Shown: positions 1 to 7,674 of the stretch, piece after piece
How the letters are laid out: every line of letters starts with the position of its first letter
Numbering within the stretch: position 1 is the stretch's first letter
Source: an uncultured Oscillospiraceae bacterium
GTDB lineage: Bacteria > Bacillota > Clostridia > Oscillospirales > Oscillospiraceae
NCBI GenBank assembly: GCA_944386845.1
Contig: CALXCP010000001.1
Span: forward strand, 1-64,000
Length of the DNA stretch: 64,000 nt
Direction of reading: 5' to 3'
Position numbers and translations under genes: made by a program
The notes under the pieces: generated by a model
What the model was told of the DNA's origin: nothing
What the model saw: only the letters and a program-made list of their open reading frames with translations
The model's database searches: none

Positions 1-260
1 TCCGGGCGGACAACCGGGTGCTGGGCGGGGTGCGGCGCACCGCCCAGCTGCTGCGCAGCGGGAAGCTGGTCATCTGCCGGGGGTGTGACGACGCCGTTCG
101 GGAATGCCAGCTGTACTGCTGGGACCCGGGGGGGCAGGAGAAGGTGCGGAAAGAACACGACCACGCCATGGACGAGATCCGGTACTTCGCGGCCACGGTG
201 GCCGCCAGGGGCGGCCGCCGGGAGATCTGGGCGGGGAGCGTGGAACGGAGGGCCTTTTGA
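1..260 (+). CDS. Phage terminase large subunit, C-terminal end (partial)
   Basis: Only the last ~85 codons are present; the reading phase enters at base 3 and the stop is at 258-260. Large terminase is the ATP-driven motor that packages DNA into the prohead and cuts it with a C-terminal nuclease domain. The visible tail has RRTAQLLRSGKLVICRG and then EHDHAMDEIRYF, which I recognise as the last conserved block of terminase nuclease domains. The portal gene follows 24 bases later, the usual order. The ATPase motifs lie outside the window, so the call rests on this tail plus gene order. Confidence 0.8.
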   Translation, partial: RADNRVLGGVRRTAQLLRSGKLVICRGCDDAVRECQLYCWDPGGQEKVRKEHDHAMDEIRYFAATVAARGGRREIWAGSVERRAF

Positions 261-284
261 CCGGGCGGAACGAGGAGGAAGACG

Positions 285-1439
285 ATGGGACTGTTTGACA
301 GAAAGAAACGGGAGAGCGCGGGGCTGGCGGTGCAGCTCCGGGACAGCGGGCGGCAGCCCTTCGGGGTGCTGGACGGGTACGTGCCCCTGCGCAGCGGAGA
401 GGGGGAGCTGTACCGCAGCATCCGGGAAGCGGTGCCCGTGGTGGACGCGGCCATCTGGAAGCTCATCCGGCTGGCCGGCGGGGTGCGGGTGCAGTGCGGG
501 CGGCGGGAGCTTCAGGGGGAGCTGGACCGCTTCCTGCGCACGGTGAACGCCGGCCGGGGGCAGCGGGGGCTCCAGGCCTTTCTGGACGGGTATCTGGACT
601 GTATGCTCACCTGCGGCCGGGGGCTGGGGGAGATGGTGCTGGACCGGCAAAGGAGAGACATCGCCGCCCTGCTGTGGGCCGACCCGGCTCTGGCTGAGGT
701 GCGGGAGGGAGAGACCCCGCTGGACTTTGTGCTGTGCCGCCGGGAGAGAGGGGGGCTGCCCCGGCCGATGCCCTGCCAGGAGCTGCTGCTGTTTACCCCC
801 TTCCAGCCCGAGGCGGGCAGCCCCTACGGGGTGTCGCTGCTGCGGTCCATGCCCTTTCTCACCGAGATCCTGCTGAAGATCTACCAGGCGGTGGGGATGA
901 ACTGGGAGCGGATGGGCAACGTGCGCTTCGCGGTGATCTGCCGGCCCGGGGAGGAGGACGGACCGGGCCGGGCCCAGGAGCGCTGCCAGCAGATCGCCCG
1001 GGAGTGGTCGGCGGCCATGGCAGCCGGAAAGAAGGGCAGCGTCCGGGATTTCGTGGCAGTGGGCGATGTGGACATCCGGGTCATCGGGGCGGACAACCAG
1101 ATCCTGGACAGCGAGGTGCCGGTGCGGCAGATCATGGAGCAGCTGGTGGCCCGGACAGGCATCCCGCCCTTTATGCTGGGGCTGAGCTGGTCGTCCACCG
1201 AGCGGATGAGCAGCCAGCAGGCCGACCTGCTCACCAGTGAGATCACCGCCATCCGCCGCAGTCTGGAGCCGGTGGTGGAGCGGGTGTGCGAGCTGTGGCT
1301 CCGTCTCCACGGGGCGGACGGCGGCGTGACGGTGGAGTGGGAGGACATCGATCTGCAGGACGAGGTGGAGGAGGCCCGGGCCGGGCTGTACCGGGCCCAG
1401 GCGGAACGCCTGAGACGAGAGGAGAACGAAGAGGGATGA
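285..1439 (+). CDS. Phage portal protein (PBSX XkdE-like)
   Basis: A 384-residue portal protein, which would form the twelve-fold ring at the capsid vertex through which DNA passes and to which the tail attaches. The N-terminus (MGLFDRKKRE) and the block near residues 285-320 containing VARTGIPPFMLG, followed by a polar STERMSSQQADLL stretch, are typical of HK97/SPP1-type portals. Length is normal for the short portals of PBSX-like elements. A GAGGAGG-type ribosome site precedes the ATG. Its stop overlaps the next start (ATGA), so the two genes are translationally coupled. Confidence 0.85.
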   Translation: MGLFDRKKRESAGLAVQLRDSGRQPFGVLDGYVPLRSGEGELYRSIREAVPVVDAAIWKLIRLAGGVRVQCGRRELQGELDRFLRTVNAGRGQRGLQAFLDGYLDCMLTCGRGLGEMVLDRQRRDIAALLWADPALAEVREGETPLDFVLCRRERGGLPRPMPCQELLLFTPFQPEAGSPYGVSLLRSMPFLTEILLKIYQAVGMNWERMGNVRFAVICRPGEEDGPGRAQERCQQIAREWSAAMAAGKKGSVRDFVAVGDVDIRVIGADNQILDSEVPVRQIMEQLVARTGIPPFMLGLSWSSTERMSSQQADLLTSEITAIRRSLEPVVERVCELWLRLHGADGGVTVEWEDIDLQDEVEEARAGLYRAQAERLRREENEEG

Positions 1440-2362
1440 ACATCATCAAGGAGGCCGCCGGGGGCGCCCCCGAGGAGGTCCGGGACGCGGACCTGGCATA
1501 CATCAACGCGTTCAGCCGCAGGCCGCTGAAGGGGGAAGAGGTGTACGTCTTCTCGGTGCGGCTGTGCGACAACGAGGTGGACCGGGACGGGGAGCGGTTC
1601 GAGACGGAGACCCTCAACGAGCTGGCCCCCCTGTTTCAGGGGAAGAGCGGCATCTTCGACCACCAGTGGTCGGCCCGGGGACAGTCGGCCCGGATCTTCC
1701 GCACCGAGGTGGTCCGGGAGCCGGAGACGGTCACCCGGGCGGGGGACGGGCTGTGCTGGCTGAAGGGGTACGCCTACATGCTGCGCACCCCGGGCAGCGA
1801 GGAGCTCATCGCCCGCATCGAGGGGGGCATCCTTCGGGAGGTCAGCGTGGGCTGCGCCGTGGAGCGGGCGGTGTGTTCAGTGTGCGGCGCCCCCCGGGGG
1901 GAATGCCGGCATACGCCGGGCGAGCGGTACGGCGGGAAGCTCTGCTATGTGAGCCTGCAGGGGGGCCGGGACGCCTTTGAGTGGTCCTTCGTGGCGGTGC
2001 CGGCCCAGCGGGAGGCCGGGGTGCTCAAGGGCATCCGGGCGGAAAACGCCGGGCTGCGCCGGGCCCTGGGGGACCGGCCCGAGGAGCTGGAGCGACTGAA
2101 AAGGCTGGAGCGGGAGGCCGCCAACGGCCGCCGGTGGCGGGAGGAGCTGCGCCGGGAGGTGGTGCGGCTGGGGCTTCTGGCCGACGGGAAGGCGCCGGCG
2201 GAGCTGCTGGAACGGATGACCGAAGGGCTGGAGGTCCGGGAGCTGGAGACCATGCGGGAGGTATACGCGGCCCGGGTGGAGGAGCGCTTCCCCCTGCCGG
2301 TGCAGCTGGACTATGGAGAGCGGACCGCCGACGCCGGGAGCGACGGCGCGTTTATCATTTGA
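1436..2362 (+). CDS. Prohead protease-scaffold fusion (XkdF-like)
   Basis: A 308-residue protein starting at the ATG that overlaps the portal stop; longer upstream starts would run into the portal gene. Residues ~30-190 look like a prohead serine protease: GKSGIFDHQWSA carries a candidate catalytic His, ILREVSVGCAVER a candidate Ser, and FEWSFVAVPAQREAG the usual post-catalytic block. A Cys cluster (CSVCGAPRGEC, then a later Cys) sits inside the domain and may bind zinc. Residues ~200-290 are strongly charged and helical, as expected of a scaffold cleaved during capsid maturation. Fusion of protease and scaffold is known in phages; the exact catalytic residues are inferred. Confidence 0.75.
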   Translation: MNIIKEAAGGAPEEVRDADLAYINAFSRRPLKGEEVYVFSVRLCDNEVDRDGERFETETLNELAPLFQGKSGIFDHQWSARGQSARIFRTEVVREPETVTRAGDGLCWLKGYAYMLRTPGSEELIARIEGGILREVSVGCAVERAVCSVCGAPRGECRHTPGERYGGKLCYVSLQGGRDAFEWSFVAVPAQREAGVLKGIRAENAGLRRALGDRPEELERLKRLEREAANGRRWREELRREVVRLGLLADGKAPAELLERMTEGLEVRELETMREVYAARVEERFPLPVQLDYGERTADAGSDGAFII

Positions 2363-2375
2363 GGAGGAGAGACAG

Positions 2376-2762
2376 ATGAAGAAGGTTTCGTTTGAGGAGA
2401 TCGGCGCCCTGACCGCCACCTTTCACGTTCAGGACGGGGTGGCCGCCGGGCAGGTGGTGAAGACGGCGGACGGCGGCACGGTGGGCCCCTGCAGCGCAAA
2501 CGACCGCTTCTGCGGCGCGGCCGGAGCGGTGGAGGACGGCTTTGCCGCGGTGCAGCTGCGGGGCTTTGCCCGGGTGCCCTATACCGGCGCGGTGACGGTG
2601 GGCTGGAACAAGCTGGCCGCCGACGGCAAGGGCGGGGTGACTCCCTACGCCTCCGGCTGGGACCACCTGGTGGTGGAGAAGGAGATCCTCACCGAGGCGG
2701 TGGAGGCCGGCGACAGCGGCAGCGCTGTTCCTGAGAGTGGCACCGCCGTGATCTGGCTGTAA
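2376..2762 (+). CDS. Small capsid-associated / head decoration protein
   Basis: A 128-residue protein between the protease-scaffold and the major capsid gene, the usual place of a decoration or head-fibre protein. The chosen ATG (MKKVSFEEIG) has a strong GAGGAGAG site 8 bases upstream; an upstream in-frame ATG lies inside the previous gene. The sequence is Gly/Val-rich and probably all-beta, with short repeats such as GVAAGQVVKTADGGTVGP that resemble the DUF2190-like decoration fold. No catalytic residues are visible. Function is inferred mainly from position. Confidence 0.55.
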   Translation: MKKVSFEEIGALTATFHVQDGVAAGQVVKTADGGTVGPCSANDRFCGAAGAVEDGFAAVQLRGFARVPYTGAVTVGWNKLAADGKGGVTPYASGWDHLVVEKEILTEAVEAGDSGSAVPESGTAVIWL

Positions 2763-2781
2763 AGAAAGGACGGATGGAAGC

Positions 2782-3795
2782 ATGGCATATCATTTTGACA
2801 CGGTGAAGCTGGAGAAGGGGATGTACGGGGAGACGGGCCGCACCTTTACCCAGGTGCTGGAGGCCCAGGATCCCTCTGAGCAGTACAAGGGCACCGCCCT
2901 GGAGGGGCTGGACGCCTTTCAGCGGCAGCTCAAGCGCTTCGACATCAAGGTGAAGGGGGCCGGCAGCGATGTGGTGGAAAAATTCTTCTCCACCGCCGAC
3001 TCGGCGGTGCTCTTTCCCGAGTATGTGGCCCGGGCGGTGCGCCAGGGGATGGAGGAGGCCGACCTGCTGCCCGCCATCACCGCCGCGGTGACCCGGTTCG
3101 ACGGGATGGACTACCGCTCCATCACCTCCGTCCCCGACGAGGAGAAGGAGCTGCGCCGGGTGGAGGAGGGGGCCGCCATCCCCGGCACCACGGTGAAGGT
3201 GCAGGAGAATCTGGTGAAGCTCCACAAGCGGGGGCGGATGCTGGTGGCTTCCTATGAGGCCATCCGGTATCAGAAGCTGGACCTGTTCTCGGTCACCCTG
3301 CGGCAGATCGGCGCCCACATCAACCGGATGCATCTGGAGGATGCCATCCAGGTGCTGGAGGAGGGGGACGGCAACGGCAACCCCGCTCCGGTGATGGAGA
3401 CCGCCGCCGAGGGGGTGCTGAGCTACGACGACCTGGTGGAGTTCTGGAACGAGTTTGACCCCTATGAGATGAACACCATGCTGGTGAGCCGGGACATGAT
3501 GCTCCAGCTGCTGAAGCTGGAGGAGTTCCAGAACCCCCTCACCGGGCTGAACTTCCAGGGCACCGGCAAGCTGACCACCCCCATGGGGGCCACCCTGCTG
3601 CGCACCAGCGCCCTGGGGCCCGGCAAGATCATCGGGCTGGACCGGCATTACGCCCTGGAGATGGTGCAGGGCAGCGATGTGCTCATCGAGTACGACAAGC
3701 TCATCGACCGGCAGCTGGAGCGGGCGGCCATCACCAGCGTGTCCGGCTTTGCCAAGCTGTTCAACCAGGCGTCCAAGGTGCTGCAGCTGGCCTGA
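2782..3795 (+). CDS. Major capsid protein (XkdG-like)
   Basis: A 337-residue HK97-fold-type capsid protein that would assemble the icosahedral head. It has a helical N-terminus, a central segment with MDYRSITSVPDEEKELR and RRVEEGAAIP, then KLHKRGRMLVASYEAIRY, and a C-terminal part with ALEMVQGSDVLIEYDKLID. I recognise this as the capsid family of PBSX-like and related clostridial prophages. No obvious delta-domain precedes it, in keeping with scaffold being supplied by the upstream gene. A strong hairpin follows its stop codon. Confidence 0.85.
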   Translation: MAYHFDTVKLEKGMYGETGRTFTQVLEAQDPSEQYKGTALEGLDAFQRQLKRFDIKVKGAGSDVVEKFFSTADSAVLFPEYVARAVRQGMEEADLLPAITAAVTRFDGMDYRSITSVPDEEKELRRVEEGAAIPGTTVKVQENLVKLHKRGRMLVASYEAIRYQKLDLFSVTLRQIGAHINRMHLEDAIQVLEEGDGNGNPAPVMETAAEGVLSYDDLVEFWNEFDPYEMNTMLVSRDMMLQLLKLEEFQNPLTGLNFQGTGKLTTPMGATLLRTSALGPGKIIGLDRHYALEMVQGSDVLIEYDKLIDRQLERAAITSVSGFAKLFNQASKVLQLA

Positions 3796-3817
3796 CGGCG
3801 GTAGCGGCGGGAGACCG

Positions 3818-3847
3818 CGCCCCCGGAGCGGCGGCGCTCCGGGGGCG
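3818..3847 (+). other. Perfect 13-bp stem-loop after the capsid gene
   Basis: Arms 3818-3830 and 3835-3847 are exact reverse complements (CGCCCCCGGAGCG) around a GCGG loop. No T-run follows, so it is not a full intrinsic terminator. It probably protects or processes the highly expressed capsid mRNA or partly attenuates downstream genes. Confidence 0.6.
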
Positions 3848-3867
3848 GCGGAGAAGGAGGCGAGAGG

Positions 3868-4227
3868 ATGACGGAGAAGATCAAGGCGCTGGCCCAGGTG
3901 CTGGGGCAGGTGCCGGAGGAGGACGAGGAGGCCCTGGCGGCGCTGTGCGCCGCGGCGGAGACGGAGCTGCGCGGCGGGCTCCGGGCCGGGCTGGACCCGG
4001 AGCGGGACTGCGAGGGAGCCTTTGTCCAGGCGGCGGCCTGGCTGGCGCTGGACGCCCTGGCCCGGGGGAAGCGCGCCGACGGCGTTACGGCGGTGACCGC
4101 CGGGGACTTCACGGTGCGCCGGACCGCGGCGGCGGCCGGCGGGGAGGGGCTGCGGAAGCTGGCCCGGCGGCTGATGGCTCCCTATCTTCGGGACGGGGAG
4201 TTCTGCTTCCGGGGGGTGCCGGGCTGA
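3868..4227 (+). CDS. Head-tail connector protein (gp6/YqbG-like)
   Basis: A 119-residue, mostly helical acidic protein just after the capsid gene. Small helical proteins here normally form the adaptor ring below the portal. The AFVQAAAWLALDALARGK helix and the C-terminal LRKLARRLMAPYLRD helix suit the gp6-like connector fold. Ribosome site GGAGGCGAGAGG precedes the ATG, and the TGA overlaps the next ATG. Homology was not verifiable; the assignment is by position, size and fold pattern. Confidence 0.6.
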   Translation: MTEKIKALAQVLGQVPEEDEEALAALCAAAETELRGGLRAGLDPERDCEGAFVQAAAWLALDALARGKRADGVTAVTAGDFTVRRTAAAAGGEGLRKLARRLMAPYLRDGEFCFRGVPG

Positions 4228-4559
4228 TGGGCAGCTGGTTTGACCGGGCGGCCCGGACCTTCGGCCGGACGGTGGAGGTCCACCCGGGCGGGGCGAAGGT
4301 CGGGGTGACGGTGCGGGCCTTTCTCCAGCCCATCCGGGACCGGGCGGAGCGGCAGTTCCTGCCCGCGGCCCCGGGGACGGTGCGGCAGGACCGGTTCCTC
4401 TATCTGGGGCCGGCAAAGGCCGCCCTGTCCGGCGGGGACGGCAGCTGGCTGTCCTGCGGGAAGATGCGCTATGAGGTGGAGACGGCCCAGGCCGTCTATG
4501 TGGGGGAGAGGGTCTCCCACTGGTGGGCGGTGCTGCGGCCGGGAGAGGAGGAGCCGTGA
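4227..4559 (+). CDS. Head-tail adaptor / minor capsid protein (XkdH/YqbH-like)
   Basis: A 110-residue protein starting at the ATG that overlaps the previous stop. It begins MGSWFDRAARTFGRTVEV and is beta-rich, with FLQPIRDRAERQFLPAAPG and a C-terminal GERVSHWWAVLRP. This matches the YqbH/XkdH-type small proteins found between connector and sheath genes in PBSX-like elements. They are thought to be stopper or adaptor parts of the neck. The function is inferred from synteny. Confidence 0.55.
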   Translation: MGSWFDRAARTFGRTVEVHPGGAKVGVTVRAFLQPIRDRAERQFLPAAPGTVRQDRFLYLGPAKAALSGGDGSWLSCGKMRYEVETAQAVYVGERVSHWWAVLRPGEEEP

Positions 4560-5059
4560 GCGGAGAGCTGGAGCAGATCCGGGAGAGCATGGCGGCCTTT
4601 CTCAACGCCCGGGGGGTCAAGGCGGTGACCGCCTGGCCCGACGGGGGCCGGAGCTGGGGAGACGGGCCGGCGGCGGTGGTGTCGGTGCGGTCCTGCCAGG
4701 CGGCGGGGAGCGGCATCGGGGACTACCTGGGCCGGCAGACCGACCCGGACAGCGGCGCCGAGCTGGAGGTGTACGGCCGGCGGCTGGAGGTGCGGCTGGG
4801 ACTGGACCTCTGGGCGGCAGGGGCCGGCGGGGCAGAGAGGCTCCAGGCGGCCTTCGACGGGCTGCTGGGGGCCCTTCGGGACGGGGAGCCCGAGGGGCTG
4901 CGGATCCGGGAGATCACCTGCGGCGAGACCGAGTACGACCGGACCACCGGCCTGATGGTGAGACGGGTGGAGGCGAAGTGCGGAGCCTTCCTCTACGCGG
5001 CGGCGGAGGAGGGCAGCGCTTTTTTGGAGTTTGAGATCAGAGGAGCGTGGAAGAGATGA
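4556..5059 (+). CDS. Tail terminator/completion protein (XkdI/J-position)
   Basis: A 167-residue protein with a GTG start (4556) overlapping the upstream TGA, which keeps the tight coupling seen throughout this block. Its place directly before the sheath gene is where contractile phages encode the tail terminator that caps tube and sheath. It has an N-terminal helix (EQIRESMAAFLNARG) followed by alternating beta segments (YGRRLEVRLGLDLWA, RRVEAKCGAFLYA), compatible with the tail-terminator fold. No specific motif proves this. Confidence 0.5.
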   Translation: MSGELEQIRESMAAFLNARGVKAVTAWPDGGRSWGDGPAAVVSVRSCQAAGSGIGDYLGRQTDPDSGAELEVYGRRLEVRLGLDLWAAGAGGAERLQAAFDGLLGALRDGEPEGLRIREITCGETEYDRTTGLMVRRVEAKCGAFLYAAAEEGSAFLEFEIRGAWKR

Positions 5060-6090
5060 GCATGACCACACATGAGCGGCCCGGGGTGTACTCCAGCTAT
5101 GAGGCGTCCACCCTGGTGACCGGCAGCGAGGGGGCCAAGGTGGTGGGCCTGGCGGTGCTGAGCAGCGAGGGCACCCCGGGCAAGGCGGAGCTGGTGACCA
5201 CCTATGACCAGGCGGCGGAGATCTTCGGCGGCGACGACAAAGCGGCCGTGCTGGCCCGGGCCATCCTGGCCAACGGGGCGGCCGGGGTGGCGGTGGTGCC
5301 GGTGGCCACCGAGACCAAGACGGACTATCAGGCGGCCTTCACCGCTCTGCTGGCCGAGGAGGACGTGAAGATCGTGGTGTGCGACAGCACCGAGACCGAG
5401 GTGCAGCAGGCCCTGCGGGACCATGTGCAGCAGGCGTCCCAGCTGCGGCTGGAGCGCATCGCCGTGGTGGAGGGGGCCAAGGGGGAGAGCGTCACCCAGC
5501 TGACCCAGCGGGCCGCCGGCCTCAACAGCGAGCGGGTGGTGCTGGCCGCGCCGGGGCAGGACACCGAGGGACTGCTGGCCGCGGCGGTGGCCGGGGCCAT
5601 CGCCGGGGAGAGCGACCCGGCCGTCCCGCTGGGGGGCGCCCGGCTGACGGAGACGGAGGTCACCGGCCGGTACAGCGACAACGACCTGGACCTGCTCATC
5701 CGGGGCGGAGTGACCCCGGTGGAGGAGAGCGGCGGCGTGGTGAGCGTGACCCGGGGGGTGACCACCCGGACCAAGACGGGGGAGGCGGCGGACAGCACCT
5801 GGCGGGAGCTGTCCACCATCCTCATCGTGGACGAGGTCATCCCGGGCATCCGGGACGCCCTGCGCAGCCGGTTCCAGCGGGCCAAGAACACCGAGCAGAC
5901 CCGGGGGGCTATCCGGTCCCGGGTGGTGCTGGAGCTGGAGGACCGGGTGAGCCGGGAGATCATCACCGGCTATGACCAGGTGACGGCCAAACCCCTGGAG
6001 AGCGACCCCACGGTGTGCCTGGTGGAGTTCTCCTTCACGGTGGCCCACGGGCTCAACCAGATTTGGCTGACGGCCCACATCACGGTGTAA
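5056..6090 (+). CDS. xkdK: Contractile tail sheath protein (XkdK-like)
   Basis: A 344-residue sheath protein. The ATG at 5056 is preferred because AGAGGAG lies ~10 bases upstream and it overlaps the previous stop; a GTG at 5047 is too close to the site. It opens TTHERPGVYSSYEAS, the usual N-terminal sheath motif (PGvY), and ends with a domain containing IVDEVIPGIRDALRSRF and a C-terminal VEFSFTVAHGLNQIWLTA strand. Sheath subunits stack around the tube and contract to drive it through the target envelope. Its presence shows the particle has a myovirus-type tail. Confidence 0.9.
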   Translation: MSMTTHERPGVYSSYEASTLVTGSEGAKVVGLAVLSSEGTPGKAELVTTYDQAAEIFGGDDKAAVLARAILANGAAGVAVVPVATETKTDYQAAFTALLAEEDVKIVVCDSTETEVQQALRDHVQQASQLRLERIAVVEGAKGESVTQLTQRAAGLNSERVVLAAPGQDTEGLLAAAVAGAIAGESDPAVPLGGARLTETEVTGRYSDNDLDLLIRGGVTPVEESGGVVSVTRGVTTRTKTGEAADSTWRELSTILIVDEVIPGIRDALRSRFQRAKNTEQTRGAIRSRVVLELEDRVSREIITGYDQVTAKPLESDPTVCLVEFSFTVAHGLNQIWLTAHITV

Positions 6091-6102
6091 GGAGGAGAGA
6101 GG

Positions 6103-6492
6103 ATGAACATCACGGGATTTCCCACCAGCAGCGACATCTATCTGGAGGCGGACGGGGTGAAGGTGGCGGTGGTCCAGAGCTACTCCGCCCGGACCAGCCG
6201 CACCAGCACCACGGTGGAGGCCTTCGGCGAGTCGGAGCCGGTGGCCACGGTGCCGGGCAAGACCAGCCATGTGCTGGAGCTCACCCGGCTGTACGCCACC
6301 GACGAGGCCATCCGGGACGGGCTGAACTTCTATGACATGGAGGGGTTCTCCCTGGTCATCTGCAAGCCCGACCGGAAGATCATCTACTCCGACTGCCAGT
6401 GGAGCGACATCGGCGAGGAGGCCGCCCTGGGCGGCATGGTGGCCGAGAAGATCACCCTGGTGGCCGCCCGGCGCATCGAGACCCCGGCATGA
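6103..6492 (+). CDS. xkdM: Tail tube protein (XkdM-like)
   Basis: A 129-residue inner-tube protein following the sheath gene. The beta-rich sequence (IYLEADGVKVAVVQSYSAR, GKTSHVLELTRLYATD, FSLVICKPDRKIIYS) is typical of XkdM. Tube rings polymerise inside the sheath, with length normally set by a tape-measure protein. GGAGGAGAGAGG precedes the ATG. The TGA overlaps the start of the chaperone gene. Confidence 0.88.
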   Translation: MNITGFPTSSDIYLEADGVKVAVVQSYSARTSRTSTTVEAFGESEPVATVPGKTSHVLELTRLYATDEAIRDGLNFYDMEGFSLVICKPDRKIIYSDCQWSDIGEEAALGGMVAEKITLVAARRIETPA

Positions 6493-6914
6493 GGGGCGGA
6501 CTGCTGAGCGGGGCGGAGCGGCTGCGGCTGAGCGACGGGCGGGAGCTGCGGCTGCTGTCCGCCCTGGAGGTGATGCAGGCCCGGCGGGAGGCGGAGGAGC
6601 TGGCTGGCCGGGACGGCCGGGAGCGGGCGCTGTGCTCCAACGCCTGCCTGCTGGCCCGGGCGCTGGAGCGCCGGGGCAGGCCGGTGTTCGCCAGCGGCAG
6701 GGATGTCCTGGCGGGGCTGACGGTGGAGGAGATCGGCGCCCTGGCCCGGCGGTGGTCTGAGTTCAACCGGGAGGAGAACCCCGGGCTGAGCGGCGGAGAG
6801 GAGCGGACGGAAGCGCTAAAAAAAGTCTGGAGCACGCGCCGGAGGAGCGCCTGCGGTGGCGCGTGCTCCGGACTATGGGGGCGCTCCCGTCCGAGGAGAG
6901 GGCCCGGCGGATGA
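6489..6914 (+). CDS. xkdN: Tail assembly chaperone, unshifted form (XkdN-like)
   Basis: A 141-residue product read without frameshift, starting at the ATG that overlaps the tube stop. The first ~112 residues (GAERLRLSDGRELRLLSALEV, then ARALERRGRPVF) are the shared XkdN-like domain. After the A7 tract at 6818-6824 the zero frame gives an arginine-rich tail (VWSTRRRSACGG) that looks non-native. Tail chaperones of this kind bind the tape-measure protein before tube assembly and are made in short and frameshift-extended forms. Confidence 0.75.
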   Translation: MRGGLLSGAERLRLSDGRELRLLSALEVMQARREAEELAGRDGRERALCSNACLLARALERRGRPVFASGRDVLAGLTVEEIGALARRWSEFNREENPGLSGGEERTEALKKVWSTRRRSACGGACSGLWGRSRPRRGPGG

Positions 6915-7120
6915 CCGACCGGGAGTACCTCTGGTGCGTGCTCAATCTGATGCTGGACGACCAGGAGGAACTGGACCGGCTGTGTCCCGCCTGCCGGGCG
7001 CGGGCGGAGGAGGAGCGCTGCCCGGTGTGCGGCGCCCGGACGGCGGAGAGCGCGGAGGACCGGAACCTGAACTTTGACCCGGAGCGGTTCCGGAGGCTGA
7101 AAAGGGGGGAGCGGGCATGA
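6489..7120 (+). CDS. Tail assembly chaperone, -1 frameshifted long form (joined ORFs)
   Basis: A -1 slip on A-AAA-AAA (6818-6824) joins the XkdN-like ORF to the downstream frame, giving about 210 residues. The junction reads ...EALKK then SLEHAPEERLRWRVLRTMG, a natural helical sequence, unlike the zero-frame tail. The extension has two CxxC pairs (CPAC and CPVC), a likely zinc knuckle, and ends NFDPERFRRLKRG. The downstream frame stays open well before its first ATG, as expected of a shifted extension. G/GT-type chaperone frameshifting is general in long-tailed phages. Confidence 0.8.
6795..6869 (+). promoter_or_regulatory. Programmed -1 ribosomal frameshift signal
   Basis: Three elements line up. 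An internal Shine-Dalgarno-like GGAGAGGAG lies at 6795-6803, the slippery A7 tract at 6818-6824, and a perfect 12-bp hairpin (arms 6829-6840 and 6858-6869, 17-nt loop) starts 4 nt after the slip site. This is the same architecture as the dnaX frameshift signal of E. coli, which also has an upstream SD-like stimulator. The -1 frame leads directly into the ORF ending at 7120. Confidence 0.85.
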
Positions 7121-7659
7121 CGGACTATCTGGAGCTGCTGCTGGCGGGGGCGGAGGACGAGGACCGGGAGGAGGCCGCGGAGGCGGTCCGGCCGGCCCGG
7201 CCGGTCCCCCCGGCGGCGGAGCGGGCGGCCGGAGGAGAAACGCGGGCGCCTGCTCCGGACAGACGGACGGAAAAGGCCGCTGCCCCCAGGGACCCGGCGG
7301 GGGAGACCGGGACGGCCGCCATGGCGGAGGAACTCCGGCGGGCGGCGGAAGGGGCCCGGAAGGGGACTGCGGCCCGGGAGTGGGCGGACAGGCAGGCGGC
7401 ACAGCCCCCTGCCGCCCGGCGGGATCTCCCGGAAGGGGTCGTCATGGAGGGCAAAAGCGCTCCGGGGGCGGCCGTTTTGCAGAGGGCGGTGCGGCTGCGG
7501 CGGGCGGCGGCCGCGGCCGCCCTTCCGCCCCCCGGGAGAGGGGGAGAGACCGCCCCCGCCGGGGCGGCGGAGCGGGGACGGGCCCTCACCGCCGAGGGGC
7601 TGGACCGGGCGGTGCAGCGGGACGCCCGGCGGTATGACGGCGGGTTCAGCCTGTACTGA
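7117..7659 (+). CDS. Unknown phage tail protein in the tape-measure position
   Basis: A 180-residue protein, start overlapping the previous TGA. In PBSX-like clusters the gene between the tail chaperone and the LysM baseplate protein encodes the tape measure, normally many hundreds of residues. This one is short, rich in Ala, Arg, Pro and Glu, and largely disordered-looking, with a helical middle (MAEELRRAAEGARKG) and a conserved-looking end (RAVQRDARRYDGGFSLY). No transmembrane helix or long coiled coil is visible. It could be a minimal tape measure, a remnant, or an unrelated replacement. Confidence 0.5.
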   Translation: MTDYLELLLAGAEDEDREEAAEAVRPARPVPPAAERAAGGETRAPAPDRRTEKAAAPRDPAGETGTAAMAEELRRAAEGARKGTAAREWADRQAAQPPAARRDLPEGVVMEGKSAPGAAVLQRAVRLRRAAAAAALPPPGRGGETAPAGAAERGRALTAEGLDRAVQRDARRYDGGFSLY

Positions 7660-7674
7660 GAAGGGGGAGAGAGG

